64,000 nucleotides of DNA from Armatimonadota bacterium (GTDB lineage Bacteria; Armatimonadota; UBA5829; JAUSEB01), in NCBI GenBank assembly GCA_030649165.1, contig JAUSGG010000096.1:1-64000 (forward strand), read 5' to 3'. A model generated the notes under the pieces. It made no database searches and was not told the origin of the DNA. It saw only the letters and a program-made list of their open reading frames with translations. Position numbers and translations under genes: made by a program. Shown here piece after piece: positions 59,886 to 64,000 of this stretch; position 1 is the first letter of the stretch; each line of letters begins with the position of its first letter.

Positions 59886-59956
59886 GATAAGTGCCTCCAC
59901 TCAACAAAACGTGCGCCTCCCTGCGCAGGGCTAACTCAATCCCCTTCCTGGGAGAG

Positions 59957-60190
59957 CTACCTTCTTTCCAAGTCTGCGGCCAGCCTGAAAAACACTGCGA
60001 ACAGCATAAACTCCATGCCGGGCAAGGCCACAGTCCTATGTCTCCACGAGTAAGATGTCAGCAGAAACAGTCCAAGCGCCAACATCACTGCCGAGAGATG
60101 ACGATATATCTCCCTCTTTCTGAATCTGAATCCGATCACGACCAGAGATAAAGCGATGACAGTCGCCGCCCCACTGTAGTAAACAGCCAT
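59957..60190 (-). CDS. small two-helix membrane protein
   Basis: Seventy-seven residues with hydrophobic helices at about 7-22 (GAATVIALSLVVIGF) and 33-47 (LSAVMLALGLFLLTS) and a third weak one near 58-72. GGAGG stands 7 bases before the ATG. It precedes nothing obvious on the same strand. Unknown function. Confidence 0.5.
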   Translation of the reverse strand: MAVYYSGAATVIALSLVVIGFRFRKREIYRHLSAVMLALGLFLLTSYSWRHRTVALPGMEFMLFAVFFRLAADLERR

Positions 60191-60221
60191 GCTTGCGCCT
60201 CCGAAACAGGTCTCTCAACTC

Positions 60222-61973
60222 TCAACCTGCTGTTAAATCCAAATCCTTCGCGAGCTTCTCCAGGTACTCCACCGTCCGGCGAGTATACTCCTCCCGCACC
60301 GCATCCGAAACAGTATAGAACCGGTCGCGATACAGGAATTCACCCTTCTCATTCTTAGCGCCGACCATTCCGAACGAGAAGTCCGTGAAGAACAGGTCCT
60401 TTGGCGATTTCTTGAAGCTCGCCCCCTCGGCGGCCTTCCTCTCCTCCATCTTCGTGATGTAGGTTTTCGCGACTTCACTGCCGCGCGCCGCTTCGGCGCG
60501 GGCGGAGCCGAGCGTCCATTCCCACCAATCGTTGAAGAAATCCGTGTCCACGTCGGCCAGAACCTCGGAGAAGATGAGCTGCAGCTTGCCGGATACTTTC
60601 AGCTTAACGCCGTTTCCGGCCCTGGCTATGGTCTGATACGTCTCCGGGGCCTTGTCGCTGCCGGAGTGGAAATCCAGCATCGCGCCGTAGGCCCGCGCGA
60701 TCTCGTTCATCTTGCTCACTCGATCCGCCAGGCCCGGCAACCCGTCCGGTTTGCGATAGTCCACGCGCTTCTCGAAACCGACGTTTGGGGCTATGAAAGT
60801 CACCAGCACGCCGCGCTTCTTCAGCTCGTTCAGGACGAAAGTTTGCTCCACCGGCTCGGTGATCTCCGGACCTTCGTCGAGCGAGAACTCGAAGTCGAAC
60901 GGCTCACCTTTCTTCAGTGAGATGATATGTCCGTACATCTCCGCCGCGCCCTCGATGCTCGCCCAGTACGCCGCCGCAAGCTGCTTGACCAGTGTCTCGT
61001 CGGCCGGCCAGAACTCGGCCTTCACATTGTCCGGGCGCTCCTCGTAAGACGCCGGCAGGTCCTCACGCCACTCTTCGGGAACCGCCGCCTCGAACGCCGC
61101 ATCGAGCTCGGTACCTGTGAGCTTCAGCGCGCCAAGATTGAACAAAGCGGACGTGTCCAGAGTAAAGAAAGTGAAATGGCGTCCGGCGTCTATAAGCGCC
61201 TTCGCCCTGGCCAAGCCCTCCTCGTCGGCGGATTTGACCGGAATGTGGTCCAAATCCGCGCCGTACGGCAGATCAAATCCCGTCTCGATAGCGCTCGCCA
61301 CGCCCGCCAACCAGAGGCCCTCGATGGAGCTTCCGGTGTGACCGATGTTCAGGCTGCCGTGACCGGGCAGGTAAGTCACCTCGCTTGCGGGCGGAGACAG
61401 GATGAACGATACGGGCGCCAGTTCGCGATAGGCGGAGTTCTGGATGATCTCGGCGGTAATGCCCGTCTTGCGCAGGGCCGCGAATATGCCGGGCCAGACC
61501 ATCGCGCTCTGACGGTTACCGATCCCCAGCCGCGGCGTCGCGCCGAGAGCCCTCGGACCGAACTGCGGAGCGATGGAGCTGACGAAGGCCTTTGCAGTCT
61601 CTACATTGACTGGGCTCACACGAACCGTGAGTTTGCCGTCTTCGGCCACATCGAACGTCTTTTCCCAAATGCTCGGTAGGACGGCCGCGAAGCCGGGTTC
61701 GTAGACCGACACGAAAACCCTCTGCCCGTCGTTCAAGGCCGCCAGGGCATAAACTGCGCCATCTTTGGACACGATGGAGGGGGTGAATATCGTAATGCCG
61801 TCGCCGGGACCGGTGGCCTGAGCAAGCGCCGTGTTGACGGCCACCTCTGCAAACGCCTTCAGCGTCTGCTCCGACGCCGTCAAAGCTTGAGTCGCAGCCG
61901 CCAGGTCCCACGTCAGAGTGTCCAAAACCGCCGGGTTAACGGCGGGATCCAGGTTGATTCCATTTATCTGCAC
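60222..61973 (-). CDS. tagaturonate epimerase (UxaE)-like protein
   Basis: GTG at 61973 with GAGGAGG 8 bases upstream; 583 residues. The C-terminal part contains AYGAMLDFHSGSDKAPETYQ followed by GVKLKVSGKLQLIFSEVLAD, the pattern I know from UxaE-type tagaturonate/fructuronate epimerases, which use a metal held by His and Glu residues of the barrel. This places the gene in hexuronate use, consistent with release of glucuronic acid by the glucuronidase-like enzyme. The N-terminal 300 residues are less recognisable. Confidence 0.7.
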   Translation of the reverse strand: MQINGINLDPAVNPAVLDTLTWDLAAATQALTASEQTLKAFAEVAVNTALAQATGPGDGITIFTPSIVSKDGAVYALAALNDGQRVFVSVYEPGFAAVLPSIWEKTFDVAEDGKLTVRVSPVNVETAKAFVSSIAPQFGPRALGATPRLGIGNRQSAMVWPGIFAALRKTGITAEIIQNSAYRELAPVSFILSPPASEVTYLPGHGSLNIGHTGSSIEGLWLAGVASAIETGFDLPYGADLDHIPVKSADEEGLARAKALIDAGRHFTFFTLDTSALFNLGALKLTGTELDAAFEAAVPEEWREDLPASYEERPDNVKAEFWPADETLVKQLAAAYWASIEGAAEMYGHIISLKKGEPFDFEFSLDEGPEITEPVEQTFVLNELKKRGVLVTFIAPNVGFEKRVDYRKPDGLPGLADRVSKMNEIARAYGAMLDFHSGSDKAPETYQTIARAGNGVKLKVSGKLQLIFSEVLADVDTDFFNDWWEWTLGSARAEAARGSEVAKTYITKMEERKAAEGASFKKSPKDLFFTDFSFGMVGAKNEKGEFLYRDRFYTVSDAVREEYTRRTVEYLEKLAKDLDLTAG

Positions 61974-62033
61974 GAAAAAGCCTCCTCGTTTGAGCTGTCA
62001 GCTTTCAGCCGACAGCACTCTGTTGCAAACCAT

Positions 62034-62060
62034 GCTTCGGGACGAAAAGCGGTCCCGAAG
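62034..62060. repeat. solo copy of the second outer inverted repeat
   Basis: GCTTCGGGAC and GTCCCGAAG arms directly around eight bases. These are the outer ends of elements B and C with nothing inserted between them. Confidence 0.65.
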
Positions 62061-62090
62061 TATAGGGCAGCACAGGGGTACAATGCCGGG

Positions 62091-62330
62091 CTACTTGATC
62101 TTGCGCGTCTGCGGCTCGCTGATCTTGCCGCCGTCGCGGTCGCACCATACGACGCTCAAGACGCCGCTATCATATATGGCAAGACGAGAACCTCCCGACA
62201 CATCGAGGGGAGTGATGTCCGCCATAGCGACCTCACTTGACGGATGCGCCGTCAGCCCCCGCAGCGCCCAACCTGCAATTCCCCCAACCACCAGGCAGAG
62301 AGCAATCGAGACGATTATGGTTGCTTTCAT
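62091..62330 (-). CDS. small exported protein
   Basis: Seventy-nine residues from an ATG with GAGGAGG upstream. A signal-anchor helix spans residues 4-27 (IIVSIALCLVVGGIAGWALR) and a short polar domain (SRLAIYDSGVLSVVWCDRDG) follows. Unknown function; the gene precedes the epimerase on the same strand, with element-type repeats between them. Confidence 0.5.
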   Translation of the reverse strand: MKATIIVSIALCLVVGGIAGWALRGLTAHPSSEVAMADITPLDVSGGSRLAIYDSGVLSVVWCDRDGGKISEPQTRKIK

Positions 62331-62346
62331 CTAAGCCTCCTCATAC

Positions 62347-62486
62347 CTCATCCCTCAGAACTACGTAGTTCAGCAGCCTATCCTGCGGGAACGGTCTTGT
62401 GCAATCAGGCCATCGAATATCGTCGGAGTCAGTTCCCGCAGGCTATCACTCATACCTCATTACTCATCCCTCAGAACTACGTAGTT
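62347..62486. repeat. CCGCGGGAAC-type element flanked by a direct repeat
   Basis: The inverted-repeat element (ATCCTGCGGGAACGG ... CAGTTCCCGCAGG, 62379-62444) lies between two copies of CTCATCCCTCAGAACTACGT followed by AGTT, at 62347-62370 and 62463-62486. GAACTACGTAGTTC in the first copy is itself a palindrome. No gene lies in 62331-62614. Confidence 0.6.
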
Positions 62487-62614
62487 AAGGCCGGGACCTT
62501 CCGATCCCAGCCTTACACTCCATCTTTCTTATTTTCTCTGCTTTCCGCTTTTCCTCGCCAGGAAAATATTCCAGTATCCGCGTTTATCGGCGTTCATCGG
62601 CGGTTTCGGATTCT

Positions 62615-64000
62615 CTAGCTAACCGCCTCCCGCGCCGCTTTTGCCCGCGCCACGTTCTCGTTCCAGAACCCGATGAACTGGTTGAGAGTCGGCGGCACGT
62701 AGATCGTGTCGATATACTCCTCGGGCGGCACTCCGCCGACCTCATAAGCCTTTGCCCAATCGGGCCAAATTCGCCGGAGCGTCTTCTCGCGCTTGTCCCA
62801 GACCGAGCCCGGCTGCGGCGATCCGTCGGGGGTCATTCCCTCGACCAGCGTGTTCCACGAGTTCAGCTTCGGCCCGCCGCTCTTGTGCAGGTCGAGATAC
62901 ATCCGCTGGATGTTGCCGAAGTCGGTCGAGAACGGGACGTTGAGCAGGTTGGTGTTCTGATGGAATTTCCTCTTCGAGGCCGTCAGGAGCCTGCTCTTGG
63001 GCAGTCCGTACTTGCTCTGCAGGATCAGGGCGGTGCGCTTGGTGAGGAGCGTGCCCGCCTGGTCGATGGCGTCCTCTTCCGCCGCCGGATCGAACTCGAC
63101 TCCGGCCGCTTTCATAGCGCCGCGGAACTCGTCCGAGGCGAGGGAGGGATCCTCCAGCGTCTTGATCGCCGCCGGCTTGATCGAGCCGCGCAGAGGGCTG
63201 TTTTCCGGCAGCCCGTTCAGGAGGGACTCGACCCGATAGATTCTGATGGCGTCATTGAACCGCCCGATCATACTGGTCACGACCGAGCCGCCGCGCCCGT
63301 CGTCCACCTTCTCGCCGGTCCGCGCCGCGTAATCCTTGATTCCGTTCTCAGTCGCCAGGCTCGCGGCCACCATCTGCGGGACTTCATAAGAGAGAGTGAC
63401 GTTGGTGAACATCCGCTCTTCCAGGGCGTCCGGATACGCCGGGTGATGGCCCGCGTTGAACGCGCGCACCACGTTCAGCGCGACCTGCGACGTGCACGCG
63501 ATTTTGAAGTGGTTGTTCGACTTTCCGGCGCGATATTCAGTAGTGCTCTGGTAAGGCTCGCCGACGCCGTCCAGCAGGATTTCGTCGATTTCGCCCATAC
63601 GCCGGCAGAGTATGCGGTAAATCCGACCGCCCGCGCGCGTAAGCAGTTCTTCCTCAGCGTGCCAGTCCGGGCGAAGCTGGAAAGCAACGCGCCCCAGGCC
63701 CCTCAACAGGAACACGGAGCGAAGTCCGAGCATAGCGTCCACGACAACCCACTCGGTGAAAACCGTCGCGCCCCAGTCGTCCGCTTCACCGTTCCTCGCC
63801 TGCTCCTTCGCTATCACGCGGCGGATTTGCGTCCATTTGTTCGGATAATTCTTAATGAAGGCCGTCGCGTCTTCGCCCCAGATATTGCCTTTGCCGTCCA
63901 GGTCGTCTTCGCCCATGACCGCGATAGCGGGGTTGGTCGTCCCGCCCAGGCTGCCGATCTTGCGACAGCGGGCCGCGTGCAGGCCGTAATCGTTGAAGAA
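62615..64000 (-). CDS. transaldolase-like protein, cut by the window end
   Basis: The frame is open from 64000 to a TAG at 62615, about 461 residues without the N-terminus; an internal ATG at 63916 is not the start. It reads GSLGGTTNPAIAVMGEDDLD near the beginning, the transaldolase-type catalytic loop, then VAFQLRPDWHAEEELLTRAG and IACTSQVALNVVRAFNAGHH with helices of a TIM barrel. The C-terminal part is longer than in standard transaldolase. It would act in pentose-phosphate or aldol chemistry. The start is outside the window. Confidence 0.6.
   Translation of the reverse strand, partial: FFNDYGLHAARCRKIGSLGGTTNPAIAVMGEDDLDGKGNIWGEDATAFIKNYPNKWTQIRRVIAKEQARNGEADDWGATVFTEWVVVDAMLGLRSVFLLRGLGRVAFQLRPDWHAEEELLTRAGGRIYRILCRRMGEIDEILLDGVGEPYQSTTEYRAGKSNNHFKIACTSQVALNVVRAFNAGHHPAYPDALEERMFTNVTLSYEVPQMVAASLATENGIKDYAARTGEKVDDGRGGSVVTSMIGRFNDAIRIYRVESLLNGLPENSPLRGSIKPAAIKTLEDPSLASDEFRGAMKAAGVEFDPAAEEDAIDQAGTLLTKRTALILQSKYGLPKSRLLTASKRKFHQNTNLLNVPFSTDFGNIQRMYLDLHKSGGPKLNSWNTLVEGMTPDGSPQPGSVWDKREKTLRRIWPDWAKAYEVGGVPPEEYIDTIYVPPTLNQFIGFWNENVARAKAAREAVS

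Overview
The window looks like a chromosomal piece of an uncultured, moderately GC-rich, glycan-degrading bacterium. The mix of large secreted glycosidases, a PEP-CTERM surface protein, a DUF4424/copper-amine-oxidase-like protein, MtaA/UroD-like methyltransferases, frequent TTG/GTG starts and very repeat-rich intergenic DNA recalls Armatimonadota or planctomycete-like lineages. That placement is inference; no rRNA lies in the window. A complete tmRNA gene and housekeeping greA and lysS genes show it is bacterial chromosome. No transposase, tRNA or CRISPR array was seen.

Layout: 0.3-2.7 kb, ECF sigma factor with a small anti-sigma-like membrane protein and a large membrane protein. 3.1-3.5 kb, tmRNA with its own promoter. 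4-12 kb, secreted glycosidases (GH67/GH115-like and GH30-like) with gene remnants between them. 12.2-19.8 kb, a compact plus-strand operon: coiled-coil protein, degenerate ATPase-like protein, BrxD/DUF2791-like P-loop ATPase, nuclease-like cargo, lone Phd antitoxin, an unrecognised 168-residue protein, an SNF2 ATPase with a C-terminal Mrr-like domain, and a small basic protein. This is the best candidate for an undescribed defence-type system. 20-29 kb, lipoprotein, dehydrogenase/cupin pair, an LPO_1073-like two-gene module, PfkB kinase, Tat-exported alpha-helical-barrel protein and ThuA-like protein. 29-37.7 kb, flavin reductase-like protein, alpha-galactosidase-like enzyme, STN-like secreted protein, two tandem MtaA/UroD-like proteins and a B12-binding radical SAM enzyme. 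37.9-47.4 kb, U32-family protein, PEP-CTERM protein, two surface/secreted proteins and two tandem GH36-like enzymes. 47.6-55.4 kb, Phd/RelE toxin-antitoxin pair, HAD phosphatase, esterase, metallophosphoesterase, lysS, greA, and a restriction-modification locus whose nuclease is spread over three frames. 55.5-64 kb, GH38 alpha-mannosidase, small proteins, tagaturonate epimerase-like enzyme and a transaldolase-like gene cut by the window end.

The genes suggest a lifestyle of exporting glycosidases for hemicellulose, galactoside and mannoside breakdown, with uronate and sugar-phosphate metabolism inside the cell, guarded by several unrelated defence-like modules (12-19.8, 23.2-24.7, 47.6-48.2 and 53.6-55.3 kb).

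The intergenic DNA carries a hierarchy of palindromes inserted inside palindromes, with two kinds of outer terminal inverted repeats, one middle inverted repeat and one inner hairpin. There are also several smaller hairpin families and G/T-rich micro-repeats, one of which is carried in frame inside the GH38 gene.
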